Source: JAVVVD01 sp964642795 (GTDB lineage Bacteria > Bacillota > Clostridia > Christensenellales > CAG-138). Taken from it: a DNA stretch of 43,472 bases. The stretch covers positions 1 through 43,472 of the forward strand of contig CAZXRQ010000005.1 in NCBI GenBank assembly GCA_964642795.1, in the 5' to 3' direction. This document shows, piece after piece, positions 16,765 to 24,648 of this stretch. The position numbers were made by a program, and so were the translations under genes. The notes under the pieces are model-generated. The model saw only the letters and a list, made by a program, of their open reading frames with translations, made no database searches and was not told the DNA's origin. Numbering within the stretch: position 1 is the stretch's first letter; every line of letters starts with the position of its first letter.

Positions 16765-17526
16765 TTACTCCTGTGTAAGAATGATTTTTAGTATAGAGCA
16801 AAAGCGCGGATAATCCTCCGCGTAGGAGAAATGCCCCGCGTTCGGTATCACGGCGAGGCCCGCGTTTTTAATACGCTTTTTCATCAGCTCTGCCATATAC
16901 AGCGGGGTCGCGGTATCATTTTCGCCCCATATAAGCAGCGTTTCGTTTTCGATATTTGACAGGCGATCGGTAAGATCGAGGTTTACCGCCTTGACCAAAG
17001 TCGCGCGCATTATATCGCTTGCGTTGCGGTAATCCGCGCTGCCCGCACTGCGTTGCTTTTGGCTGAGTTTGAACATGCGGTCGATTAATTCAACCTTGGC
17101 AAGCCGCTTTCCCAGCTTGTACGACCAAACCCTGATATAATACGCTGCGCCGCGCTTTGGCCTGATCCCTGCAGCATCCACAAGTATAAGCCGGTTGAAC
17201 AACGCACCGTCCTCGCTTGCAAGCATTATAACGATCCGCCCGCCAAAGGAATGGCATATCACATCGCAGCCGTATATCCCCTGCTGCATGATAAACCCGC
17301 GGGTAATATCTGCATACTCGCGCACGCCCCATGCGGCCTTTGGCTCCGGGCTTCCGCCAAATCCGGGAAAATCCAACGATACGGCCTCAAAGCCCAGCTT
17401 AACCACGCAATCCGCCATTGGCTTCGTAGCCGCAGTGCTTGCGCCCCAGCCATGCAGTATAAGCACGGGTTTCCCGCTGCCCGCGCGCTGGTAATTAAGC
17501 GTTATTCCCGCAACCTCAGTAAGCAT
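16765..17526 (-). CDS. Alpha/beta fold hydrolase
   Basis: A 253-residue alpha/beta hydrolase. Motifs are LHGWGAS (oxyanion hole), CHSFGGR (nucleophile elbow), LLIWGENDTATP (acid) and AGHFSY (catalytic His). The ATG at 17526 overlaps the upstream glmU-like stop in TGATG and has AAAGGA just before, so it is translationally coupled; the frame is open further upstream but that would intrude on glmU. It sits between glmU and murF genes, with only one base between its stop and the murF ATG, so it may act on a cell-envelope ester, but the substrate is unknown. Confidence 0.88.
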   Translation of the reverse strand: MLTEVAGITLNYQRAGSGKPVLILHGWGASTAATKPMADCVVKLGFEAVSLDFPGFGGSPEPKAAWGVREYADITRGFIMQQGIYGCDVICHSFGGRIVIMLASEDGALFNRLILVDAAGIRPKRGAAYYIRVWSYKLGKRLAKVELIDRMFKLSQKQRSAGSADYRNASDIMRATLVKAVNLDLTDRLSNIENETLLIWGENDTATPLYMAELMKKRIKNAGLAVIPNAGHFSYAEDYPRFCSILKIILTQE

Positions 17527-18758
17527 CAGCTGTCCTTTTGCGCGGTTTTGAACGCGCGGTATTTTTCCACCCATCCGGGCTTGTTTTCCTGCTTTGAGCG
17601 GGCTATCGCCAGCGCACCGTCCGGCACGTTGGCGGTAACCGTGGTGCCGGCCGCCGTATATGCGCCGTCCCCTACCGATACCGGCGCCACAAGGTTGGTC
17701 TGGCAGCCCAAAAATACATCGTTCCCTACGGTTGTACGGTGCTTGTAATAGCCGTCGTAGTTCACAAATACGCAGCCGCAGCCCACGTTTACGCGCTCTC
17801 CAACGTCCGCATCGCCTATATAGGACAAATGCGGCAGTTTTGTGCCTTCGCCTATAAGGGAGTTCTTCACCTCAACAAAATCGCCTATTTTGCAGCCGTT
17901 TGCAATGAGCGTATCCGGCCGCAGGTTCACATATGGGCCTATGGTTACGCGGTCTCCAACCGAGGCGCGGTTTCCTACCACATCCTGCAATACGCAGTCG
18001 TCGCCAACCGTCGTATCGGTAAGTCTGCCTCCAAATATCACGGTACGCTTGCCAATGTGCGTATTTCCCAGCAGCATAGCGCCGGGCCATATCACGCTGT
18101 CCGAGCCTATGCTTACATCCGCATCTATATATGTGTTTTGCGGGTTTTTCAATGTAACGCCGTGTTTCATGTGTGAAGCGTTAATGAAGCAGCGCATCAA
18201 AAACTCGGCCTCATACAATATGCAGCGGTCGCTAATCTCTATGCTCTCCACGCCGTCTGTCGTCAGCTGTGCGGCGCCCTTGCCGGCGGCAAAGCAGTCC
18301 GTCAAAGTATTGCAGCGCTCCAATACGCTAAAATCAAACCCCGGAGCAAAGCAATACGCCGCTCCGAAAGCGCCGACGTCTTCGTCCGGCACAGTCATTG
18401 CAGGCACATTATCCGCATTTGCTTTAGCAATGAGCGACTGAACGGTTTTTTCCTTCAGCAGCGGCATATATGCGCTGAGGGCCAGCACGGGGCCGGCGCC
18501 GTCATCCGTTTCCAGCGCTAAAGCCAGCGCCGCTGCAAAGCCAGTCCCCTCCGCAACGGGAAACGGCGTTACGTCCTCCGGCAGATACTCTGCGTGCGTC
18601 TCGCTGCAAAACACCGTGGGTCTGCAGCCGGACGGCAGCGAATCCAGCACCCAGCGCAGCATCGGCCGCCCGCACAGCGGCAATAGCCATGCGGGATGTT
18701 CACTTACAAACGCACTTTCATCCGCCGATGCAAAAACATATGCTGAAACATTATTCAT
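17526..18758 (-). CDS. glmU: GlmU-like protein: degenerate uridylyltransferase plus intact acetyltransferase
   Basis: A 410-residue GlmU homologue. Residues 1-190 resemble the nucleotidyltransferase half but lack the LAAGxGTRMxS signature (here YVFASADESAF), and the Mg-binding GDVP loop reads AYMP (96-99). Residues around GVES (169-172) replace the second metal ligand of E. coli GlmU (Asn227). From residue 210 a left-handed beta-helix is well preserved: NLRPD, EVKNS, the catalytic His310 in LPHLSYIGDA, NYDG and GCQTNLVAP. So it probably acetylates glucosamine-1-phosphate but cannot make UDP-GlcNAc itself. The ATG at 18758 follows AAAGGTG. First gene of the operon with hydrolase, murF, ddl and icd. 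Confidence 0.85.
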   Translation of the reverse strand: MNNVSAYVFASADESAFVSEHPAWLLPLCGRPMLRWVLDSLPSGCRPTVFCSETHAEYLPEDVTPFPVAEGTGFAAALALALETDDGAGPVLALSAYMPLLKEKTVQSLIAKANADNVPAMTVPDEDVGAFGAAYCFAPGFDFSVLERCNTLTDCFAAGKGAAQLTTDGVESIEISDRCILYEAEFLMRCFINASHMKHGVTLKNPQNTYIDADVSIGSDSVIWPGAMLLGNTHIGKRTVIFGGRLTDTTVGDDCVLQDVVGNRASVGDRVTIGPYVNLRPDTLIANGCKIGDFVEVKNSLIGEGTKLPHLSYIGDADVGERVNVGCGCVFVNYDGYYKHRTTVGNDVFLGCQTNLVAPVSVGDGAYTAAGTTVTANVPDGALAIARSKQENKPGWVEKYRAFKTAQKDS

Positions 18759-18823
18759 ATCAAACACCTTTCCGGTTATCAACGCGTACCACAAATGCAC
18801 CGTTGCATACTATAACAAATTAA

Positions 18824-18852
18824 AGTATACCATTCACACCGGCATTTCTCAA
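18824..18852 (-). promoter_or_regulatory. Promoter of the glmU-murF-ddl-icd operon
   Basis: On the minus strand TTGAGA (18847-18852) and TATACT (18824-18829) have a 17 bp spacer, giving a leader of about 60 bases before the glmU-like ATG. Confidence 0.65.
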
Positions 18853-18895
18853 GGGAGGTCACAGAGTATTAACTTTTATTCGGTTGATAAATTGC

Positions 18896-19627
18896 TTATT
18901 CCACAGCGGCGCTCAGCACCTCGCCTATCGCACGATGTATAATGAGTCCTGCGCGCCCGTCGTACGGAGTCTCGCTTTTATTTATAAGCACCAGTCGTTC
19001 GCCGTCGAAGTAGTTGATGAGCCCGGCCGCCGGATATACTGCAAGGCTTGTGCCGCCGATGATTAGCATGTCCGCCTTCATTATGCTGTTTATTGCGCCG
19101 CGCACCGTGGCGTCATCCAATCCTTCCTCGTACAAAACCACGTCCGGCTTGACTATTCCGCCGCAATCGCAGTGCGGCACGCCTTGCGCAGTCTTTATAT
19201 ACTCAGCGCCGAACGCCTTGCCGCACTTCATACAATGGTTACGGTATATGCTACCGTGCAGCTCATATATCACTTTGCTTCCTGCCTTTTGGTGCAGTCC
19301 GTCAATATTCTGCGTAACTACCGCCTTCAGCCTGCCCTGCGCCTCCAGCCGCGCCAGCGCATAATGCGCCGGGTTGGGCTGCACGTCGGTCACCAGCAGA
19401 GAATCCCGGTAATAATCAAAAAACCGCTCCGTCCGCCGCATAAAGAAGCCATGGCTCAGCAACACCTCCGGCCGCTCGCCAAACTTTTCTATGGCCGCAA
19501 ATATGCCGTTTTCACTGCGAAAATCCGGTATGCCGCTTTCGGTAGAAACGCCTGCGCCGCCAAAGAAGACAATGCTTTCCGATGCGGCTATCTGTTCTTT
19601 CAGCTTCACAATGCACTCATTATCCAT
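18896..19627 (-). CDS. cobB: NAD-dependent protein deacylase (Sir2 family)
   Basis: A 243-residue sirtuin that removes acyl groups from lysines using NAD. Motifs: GGAGVSTESGIPDFRS (NAD binding), TQNIDGLHQKAG, the catalytic His in ELHGS, zinc Cys pairs CMKC and CDC, and GTSLAVYPAA near the C-terminus. It is single-domain and normal in length. There is no Shine-Dalgarno before the ATG; the promoter -10 box ends only six bases upstream, so the mRNA should be leaderless. Divergent from the aminotransferase. Confidence 0.95.
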   Translation of the reverse strand: MDNECIVKLKEQIAASESIVFFGGAGVSTESGIPDFRSENGIFAAIEKFGERPEVLLSHGFFMRRTERFFDYYRDSLLVTDVQPNPAHYALARLEAQGRLKAVVTQNIDGLHQKAGSKVIYELHGSIYRNHCMKCGKAFGAEYIKTAQGVPHCDCGGIVKPDVVLYEEGLDDATVRGAINSIMKADMLIIGGTSLAVYPAAGLINYFDGERLVLINKSETPYDGRAGLIIHRAIGEVLSAAVE

Positions 19628-19633
19628 GCCCTG

Positions 19634-19662
19634 ATTCTATACCGCTATTTTTCTTGTGTAAA
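19634..19662 (-). promoter_or_regulatory. Sir2 promoter giving a probably leaderless transcript
   Basis: On the minus strand TTTACA (19657-19662), a 17 bp spacer and TAGAAT (19634-19639) are followed by CAGGGC and then ATG at 19627. The geometry is identical to the promoter at 3065-3093. Confidence 0.6.
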
Positions 19663-19750
19663 GGATAATATTATGTTATAAAGATGCTTTTCGGTTTACT
19701 TTTCGCTGCATATATCTTACAATTAGCGTAGAATAATGCGGAGGTGCATC

Positions 19751-21025
19751 ATGAGTTCCATATACAAAATGACCAACCAAGAGCTTAACGATCTCTACAA
19801 CGCCACAAAGCAGCAATACGAAGCGTGTAAGGAAAAGGGGCTTAAGCTGGACATGTCTCGCGGTAAGCCCGAGCCCGCACAGCTGGATCTATCCAGCGGG
19901 CTGTTTGATCTGCCGCTCCCAACCGACGTCAAGTGCGACGGTATCGACTCGCGCAACTACGGCACGCTGGACGGGCTTCCTTCCTGCCGCGCCATGTTTG
20001 CCGATATTTTAGGCGTAGACGTTGATGAGGTTTTCGCCGCAGGCAATGCAAGCCTTACCCTTATGTATGACACTATCGCCAAGGCATATACCCATGGCCT
20101 TCTGATGTCCGATACCCCCTGGGCCAAGCTGGATAAAATAAAGTTTCTCTGTCCCGCTCCCGGTTACGACAGGCATTTCAAAATATGCGAATCCTTCGGC
20201 ATGGAGATGATAACAATACCCATGAACGCCGACGGTCCGGACATGGATATGGTAGAGCGTGAGATAAAGGATCCCGCCGTAAAGGGCATATGGTGCGTAC
20301 CCAAGTATTCAAACCCCGCCGGCATCATCTTCAGCGACGCCACGATAGCGCGCCTTGCATCCATGAAGCCCGCCGCGAAGGATTTCGTGATAATGTGGGA
20401 TAACGCATACTGCGTGCATGAGTTCGACGGCGATTTCGTACCGTTTAAGGATATAATCGCAGAGTGCCGCAACGCCGGCAACCCCAACATGGTGTTCGAA
20501 TTTGCCTCCACCAGCAAGATAACCTTCCCCGGCGCAGGCGTGTCCTGCTTTGCCTGCAGTAAAGAGAATATGGCCTACATGAAGAAGCTTATCGGAATAC
20601 AAGCAATAAGCTATGATAAGGTCAATCAGCTTCGCCATGTACAGTTCTTGAAGGACAAAGCGCACACGATAGAGCACATGAAAAAGCACGCCGCGTTTAT
20701 GAAGCCCAAGTTCGACGTAGTGATTGAGTATCTCGATCGTGAGATTGCTCCGCTCGGCTTTGCGGAGTACCACCGTCCCAAGGGCGGCTACTTTATCAGC
20801 CTCGACACGATGGCAGGCTGCGCCAAGCGCACCCACGCGCTCGCAAAGGAAGCCGGCGTCGTTATGACCGGCGCGGGCGCCACCTTCCCGTACGGTAAGG
20901 ATCCGGAAGACCGCAATCTCCGCATCGCCCCCAGCTATCCCCAGCTGGATGAGCTAAAGGCAGCCGTAGAAGTTCTGTGCGTATGTTTGAAGCTTGCAGC
21001 TTTGGAAAAGGTACTCAATAAATAA
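19751..21025 (+). CDS. Aspartate aminotransferase-like PLP enzyme (Aminotran_MocR family)
   Basis: A 424-residue fold-type I PLP enzyme. N-terminal LDMSRGKPEPAQLDLS, GNASLTLMYD, CPAPGYDRHF, VPKYSNPAG and the PLP-lysine region STSKITFPGAGV match the family that includes the Mycobacterium aspartate aminotransferase Rv3722c. It most likely interconverts aspartate and glutamate with their oxo acids. The ATG at 19751 lies 6 bases after GGAGGT; an earlier in-frame start at 19736 lacks a ribosome site. It is followed directly by the terminator-repeat structure at 21043-21303. Confidence 0.92.
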   Translation: MSSIYKMTNQELNDLYNATKQQYEACKEKGLKLDMSRGKPEPAQLDLSSGLFDLPLPTDVKCDGIDSRNYGTLDGLPSCRAMFADILGVDVDEVFAAGNASLTLMYDTIAKAYTHGLLMSDTPWAKLDKIKFLCPAPGYDRHFKICESFGMEMITIPMNADGPDMDMVEREIKDPAVKGIWCVPKYSNPAGIIFSDATIARLASMKPAAKDFVIMWDNAYCVHEFDGDFVPFKDIIAECRNAGNPNMVFEFASTSKITFPGAGVSCFACSKENMAYMKKLIGIQAISYDKVNQLRHVQFLKDKAHTIEHMKKHAAFMKPKFDVVIEYLDREIAPLGFAEYHRPKGGYFISLDTMAGCAKRTHALAKEAGVVMTGAGATFPYGKDPEDRNLRIAPSYPQLDELKAAVEVLCVCLKLAALEKVLNK

Positions 21026-21042
21026 AGCCTTATACGCAAACC

Positions 21043-21071
21043 AAAGGGCAGGGATTTACTCCCTGCCCTTT
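21043..21071. terminator. Terminator hairpin, left flank of repeat copy A
   Basis: A perfect 12 bp stem, AAAGGGCAGGGA/TCCCTGCCCTTT, with a TTTAC loop, ends the aminotransferase transcript. A near copy lies at 21279-21303 on the other side of the repeat. Confidence 0.8.
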
Positions 21072-21078
21072 CGCTGTA

Positions 21079-21277
21079 GAAAAATTCAATTTTGACTTTT
21101 TCGAGCTTGCAGCCTTTGCCTCTCGCCAACAGGCTGCGTCTGTTGGCGAGAGGCAAAGCCTGAGAGGAGCAGGGAAAATCTGCGATTTTTCTTCCGGTCT
21201 GACGCACTGGTCTCCAGACCGGATTTTACATTAAGGGCTGCGGCCCTTAATAATCCCGGGGTTTATCGACTGACTGA
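21079..21277 (+). repeat. Dispersed hairpin-rich repeat, copy A
   Basis: A non-coding element of about 200 bp, present again in inverted orientation at 26601-26810. Structure in order: an imperfect palindrome (21079-21102); a 19 bp perfect stem (21114-21132 with 21140-21158); a stem TCCGGTCTG/CAGACCGGA (21193-21201 with 21215-21223); and TTAAGGGC-TGCG-GCCCTTAA (21231-21250). A 55-base block (21216-21270) is identical to the reverse complement of 26607-26661. It is bracketed by two versions of the same GC-rich hairpin. There is no open reading frame of note. It could be a MITE-like mobile element or a family of structured RNAs; the category is inferred. Confidence 0.85.
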
Positions 21278-21278
21278 A

Positions 21279-21308
21279 GGCAGGGATATACTCCCTGCCC
21301 CTTCGCTT
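21279..21308. terminator. Terminator hairpin, right flank of repeat copy A
   Basis: The 8 bp stem GGCAGGGA/TCCCTGCC with a TATAC loop is followed by CCCTTCGCTTTTT. It resembles the left flank over about 30 bases, including the trailing TTCGCT, and would also serve the convergent bofA gene. Confidence 0.75.
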
Positions 21309-21325
21309 TTTATTAACCTACCGGT

Positions 21326-21595
21326 TCAGATAATGCCTGTCAGCGTCAGAATGATAAGTATAACGGCTCCCGGAATGCCCAAAACACCCGTGATCAACGC
21401 TGTAATCGGCGTTATTACAACTGCAAAGCCGATAATCCCGCCAATAAGGTTGACCAGCAGCAGTATCGCCGCGCCGATCAATGCGTTTATCAGCAGCTTC
21501 CATAGTATTTTCAGCGCAAATCCGAACACCTTGAACAACAGCCACAGCACGAGCAATCCGGCAAGAAACGCCAGTACCACGCCAAAAGTGATCAT
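21326..21595 (-). CDS. bofA: BofA-like pro-sigma-K processing inhibitor family protein
   Basis: An 89-residue, almost entirely hydrophobic protein with two or three membrane helices, resembling BofA. The C-terminal half, NLIGGIIGFAVVITPITAL followed by TGVLGIPG, is the conserved family block. In Bacillus BofA holds the SpoIVFB protease inactive in the forespore outer membrane until engulfment is complete; here the same role is inferred. It follows yaaL by 24 bp, the order seen in Bacillus (yaaL-bofA). A GGGGGT site lies upstream of the ATG. Confidence 0.85.
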   Translation of the reverse strand: MITFGVVLAFLAGLLVLWLLFKVFGFALKILWKLLINALIGAAILLLVNLIGGIIGFAVVITPITALITGVLGIPGAVILIILTLTGII

Positions 21596-21619
21596 TATGT
21601 ATGTACCCCCAGTTTAGTA

Positions 21620-21820
21620 TTATCGGCCGCTTCGCCCCGTACGTTTTAGCAAAAACATATACTTGCGGCGGGCCGCCTCCATTTCATATATCGCGAAGTC
21701 CACAAGCTCAGGGTCCTTTACGTTTTCAAAGTAGCGCACGGCGTTCTTCCATTCCAAAAGAGCCGCATTTACCAGCTGCACCCGGTCTCCGCCCGGCGCA
21801 CAGGCATTTGTTTTCTGCAT
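21620..21820 (-). CDS. yaaL: YaaL/DUF2508 family protein
   Basis: A 66-residue protein resembling DUF2508 (YaaL). The conserved segment is AVRYFENVKDPELVDFAIYE followed by MEAARRKYMFLLKR; it is helical and charged. Function unknown. The ATG at 21820 has GGGAGG 5 bases upstream; the in-frame codon further upstream (21835) has no ribosome site. The position next to bofA matches the Bacillus gene order and supports the identification. Confidence 0.8.
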   Translation of the reverse strand: MQKTNACAPGGDRVQLVNAALLEWKNAVRYFENVKDPELVDFAIYEMEAARRKYMFLLKRTGRSGR

Positions 21821-21865
21821 GACACAGCCTCCCAAAAGACAGTTTATGCTTTTGAGTATTGCCGT

Positions 21866-22417
21866 TTACTGCGTTTTTATAACGCCGGAGCGGTCGAGCA
21901 GCCTGATTATATAGTACACAAGCACGGTATACAGCGGTATCATTATCAGCTGGTTGACAAGCCGCACATATACCAGCTGCCACGGCAGGGCGTAGAGAGC
22001 GGTCAAAAGCCAGGTGTTAAGTCCCACGCTGCATATCAACTGTCCTGCGGTTATGGCGATTAGCAGCCTGCAAAATGTGGGCTTGTTGCGCTTAATAAAG
22101 AACAGCCCTGGAATTAGGCCAAAACCGATACCCACTATCGTAAACCAAGGCACATACGCGCCTTTAGGGAACAGCAGTGCTTGTATTAGATCCGTCAATC
22201 CGCCCACCATGCCGCCGTACAGCGGCCCATACAGCACGCCGGAGATTATAACCGGCAATACGCCTATGCCTATCTTTAGCGAATAGCTTCCGCCCAGCGG
22301 TACCGCAGGTATGCTGAGCAGCCCGCCAAAAATCACGCCCAGCGCCGTTAACAGCGCGCATATTACGAGCCTCTTTATCATGCGGCTGTTTGAATTTGTC
22401 TCATCGGATTGCAGCAT
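21866..22417 (-). CDS. folT: Folate-type ECF transporter S component
   Basis: A 183-residue integral membrane protein with about six helices, of the energy-coupling factor S-component class. RLVICALLTALGVIFGG, LKIGIGVLPVIISGVLYGP followed by YGGMVGGLTDLI, and GAYVPWFTIVGIGFGLIPG are typical of FolT. It should bind folate and dock to a shared EcfA-A'-T module encoded elsewhere. The ATG at 22417 follows GGGGGTG by 7 bases; an ATG at 22432 overlaps the upstream stop (TGATG) but lacks a ribosome site. No folate riboswitch (THF motif) is visible because the gene is embedded in an operon. Confidence 0.85.
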   Translation of the reverse strand: MLQSDETNSNSRMIKRLVICALLTALGVIFGGLLSIPAVPLGGSYSLKIGIGVLPVIISGVLYGPLYGGMVGGLTDLIQALLFPKGAYVPWFTIVGIGFGLIPGLFFIKRNKPTFCRLLIAITAGQLICSVGLNTWLLTALYALPWQLVYVRLVNQLIMIPLYTVLVYYIIRLLDRSGVIKTQ

Positions 22418-22431
22418 TGAGCGCACCCCCA

Positions 22432-24429
22432 TCAGTCGACATTGATCGTATATGTAGCCCGTATAACGCCGCCGCCCGTCTCTTCATCGTAGTACAGCAG
22501 GTACACCTCATTTTGGCGGTTGGACACCATTATAGAGGTATATGGAAGATCCGCCACGGCATACTTTTCTCCCGTTTCCACATCGTATACCCACAGCGTA
22601 TACGGATACGGGTCAGTGCCCCGCTCGGTCTGCGCAGTATCCTCGTCCGTGCTGGATTCACCCTCGCCCGCATTGCCGGTCAGCCGATCCTCAAAGAAGT
22701 ACAGCTTGCTTGAATCCCACGACCATAAGTACTCGTATACAGCAAAATCCTCGGTCACCACGGTGGCCTCACCGCTCGTCATATCATATATGCTGAATGT
22801 GTCCTCAGGCTGAATGGTACTGGTTTCCGCGTCCGCAACATAGAAGTCGCTTGACGATACGCTTACGGCCATATATCTGTCATTAGGAGAAAGTGCAAAC
22901 GAGCTGCCCGTGGTAAAGGCCTTGCGTACGCCGCCCTCCGGTTTTATGCGGTATATCACGGGGCCGTCATCCATATCGGTCTCCACAAAATACAGTTCGC
23001 CGTTGCAGTAAGCGATACATCCCTCGTCCACACCATTTCTGTCCACTATGCTGTAGCGTTTATTCTGAGCCGGTACAAGAAAATCGTATTCGTTCACCTG
23101 TATCTCGCTCGAGCCGCTCACAGCGTATATTGCGCTGCCGGTATCATCCCAGGTAAATGCGCTTACCATATCGCCAAAGCCCATGTTTGAAAGATCTGTA
23201 AGCAGCTCCTTGGTATCCATATCGAATATGTAAAGGTGCGCGCTCTCAGCCTCCCGTGCAAGCACGGCAAGCTTTCTTCCGTCCGGTGAGTATTCCGCAC
23301 GCTCGATAGTATCGAATTCGTAGCTAAGGAATTCCCTGCTGTTTCCGCTTGTGTCCATACAGTAGATCTGCTGGTATACATACGAGGTCTTGCCCACGCC
23401 GGTATCCACCATGCGCTTGGAGTACAGATAACCATCGCGTTCGTGCGTAACGCACAGCAGGTAGCCATCCTCAATAAACACGCCCAGCGCGCTCTCCGCC
23501 CCATCCCGCCGCACTACGCTGCTGTTGTATACCACACTGTAGCGCGTTGTTTCATCATACGGCGGCAGCTCGTTATCCGAAAGCAGTATCACCATCCATT
23601 CGCTGGCAACCATGTCAGGGCTTGCGCTGATTATCTCCTCAAGCGCGTTGTCCGCCGAGCCCTCGTTTGCAAATGGACCCGCAAGCAGCACTACACTGTT
23701 CAGATTGGCCGCATAGGTAGGCGCTGCCTGTATGGTTTGGGGTATCACGCCGTCGCAGTAATCGGTATACGCATCACCCATCACATAGAATTGTTTGCCC
23801 GCAAGCACGTCCTCGGCGTCTCCGTTCTGCGCGGTCTCACTGCTGGGAAGCGTGCGCAGCGTTATAATAAGCGTATCGCCGCTTGTCTCCGCCTTGAATG
23901 CGACCTCCTCTGCCAACTGGAAGCATATGCGCGCCGCAGACACAAAGGGAGGCGCTTCTGTATCCTCCACTGCATCGGCATTTGCTGCACCGCCGTCTCC
24001 GCTAGCATCGCCCGTATCGGTCGTCATATACTGGAAGCAGCCCAGTATGTGTCCGGCGCCGCTCATATCCAGCGTGCGCGTATAATCCCAGTATGCCAGC
24101 CCGGGCAGTTCAACAACAAGCCGCGCAGGCGCTTCAAGCAGGCTGATTTTATATTGCGGCACAGACGCCACTGCAGATTCCTCCGCTCCGCCGGACATGC
24201 GGCTGCCGGATATGAATTGCAGCGCAATGCTGTAATCTATGCCGTTCTCCCCGAACTCCACGGATTTTACGTTGGGGCTGGTAACACTTCCGCCGCCCTC
24301 TATGCTTTCGCCGGCAAGCGAAAAGCCGGCGATGAGGCCGGAGATATCCTGCCCGCCGCCCTCCTTCTTGCAGGCGCAGAATAAAGACGTTCCCATGATC
24401 AACGCAAGCAAAAGGCAAAGTTTTCGCAT
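22432..24429 (-). CDS. Lipoprotein with AMIN-like region and beta-propeller
   Basis: A 665-residue exported lipoprotein: signal peptide MRKLCLLLALIMGTSLFCA followed by Cys. Residues about 50-200 look like an AMIN-type beta domain (SVEFGENGIDYSIALQF and ARLVVELPGLAY), interrupted by an acidic Gly/Asp-rich stretch. Residues about 330-660 carry repeated TolB/WD-like blades (YSPDGRKLAVLAR, FTWDDTGSAIYAVSG, LSPNDRYMAVSVS, WSWDSSKLYFFED). AMIN domains bind peptidoglycan in other proteins, so a wall-associated scaffold is plausible. It heads the operon with folT, yaaL and bofA. No enzyme motif is seen. Confidence 0.75.
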   Translation of the reverse strand: MRKLCLLLALIMGTSLFCACKKEGGGQDISGLIAGFSLAGESIEGGGSVTSPNVKSVEFGENGIDYSIALQFISGSRMSGGAEESAVASVPQYKISLLEAPARLVVELPGLAYWDYTRTLDMSGAGHILGCFQYMTTDTGDASGDGGAANADAVEDTEAPPFVSAARICFQLAEEVAFKAETSGDTLIITLRTLPSSETAQNGDAEDVLAGKQFYVMGDAYTDYCDGVIPQTIQAAPTYAANLNSVVLLAGPFANEGSADNALEEIISASPDMVASEWMVILLSDNELPPYDETTRYSVVYNSSVVRRDGAESALGVFIEDGYLLCVTHERDGYLYSKRMVDTGVGKTSYVYQQIYCMDTSGNSREFLSYEFDTIERAEYSPDGRKLAVLAREAESAHLYIFDMDTKELLTDLSNMGFGDMVSAFTWDDTGSAIYAVSGSSEIQVNEYDFLVPAQNKRYSIVDRNGVDEGCIAYCNGELYFVETDMDDGPVIYRIKPEGGVRKAFTTGSSFALSPNDRYMAVSVSSSDFYVADAETSTIQPEDTFSIYDMTSGEATVVTEDFAVYEYLWSWDSSKLYFFEDRLTGNAGEGESSTDEDTAQTERGTDPYPYTLWVYDVETGEKYAVADLPYTSIMVSNRQNEVYLLYYDEETGGGVIRATYTINVD

Positions 24430-24581
24430 TGGCGGTCACCCCCGTGAATGGTATGGCCTGCACCAAGTCGCTATATGTGCAAGCTGAACTATTATATCAT
24501 AAGCCGTGCCCATTGCGACATACAAACACGCATTTGTTCGTGCAATTTATAGTTTGTTTGCAAATGACGGCAGTAAAAGTG

Positions 24582-24610
24582 TTTGCATACATATCCTGAT
24601 TTGATATAAT
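24582..24610 (+). promoter_or_regulatory. Promoter of the zinc-ribbon membrane protein gene
   Basis: TTTGCA (24582-24587) and TATAAT (24605-24610) have a 17 bp spacer, 38 bp before the ATG at 24649. A divergent -10 (TATAAT, minus strand, 24491-24496) probably serves the lipoprotein operon. Confidence 0.65.
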
Positions 24611-24648
24611 AGGTAATTGATTACAGATCCCATTTAGGAGGATTATAT

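Noticed and set aside
23443..24384. A 313-codon plus-strand frame
   Set aside because: Antisense to the beta-propeller lipoprotein; rich in Arg/His/Cys with no ribosome site.
22417..24429. Folate (THF) riboswitch controlling folT
   Set aside because: folT lies inside an operon with a 15 bp offset from the upstream stop; there is no room for an aptamer.
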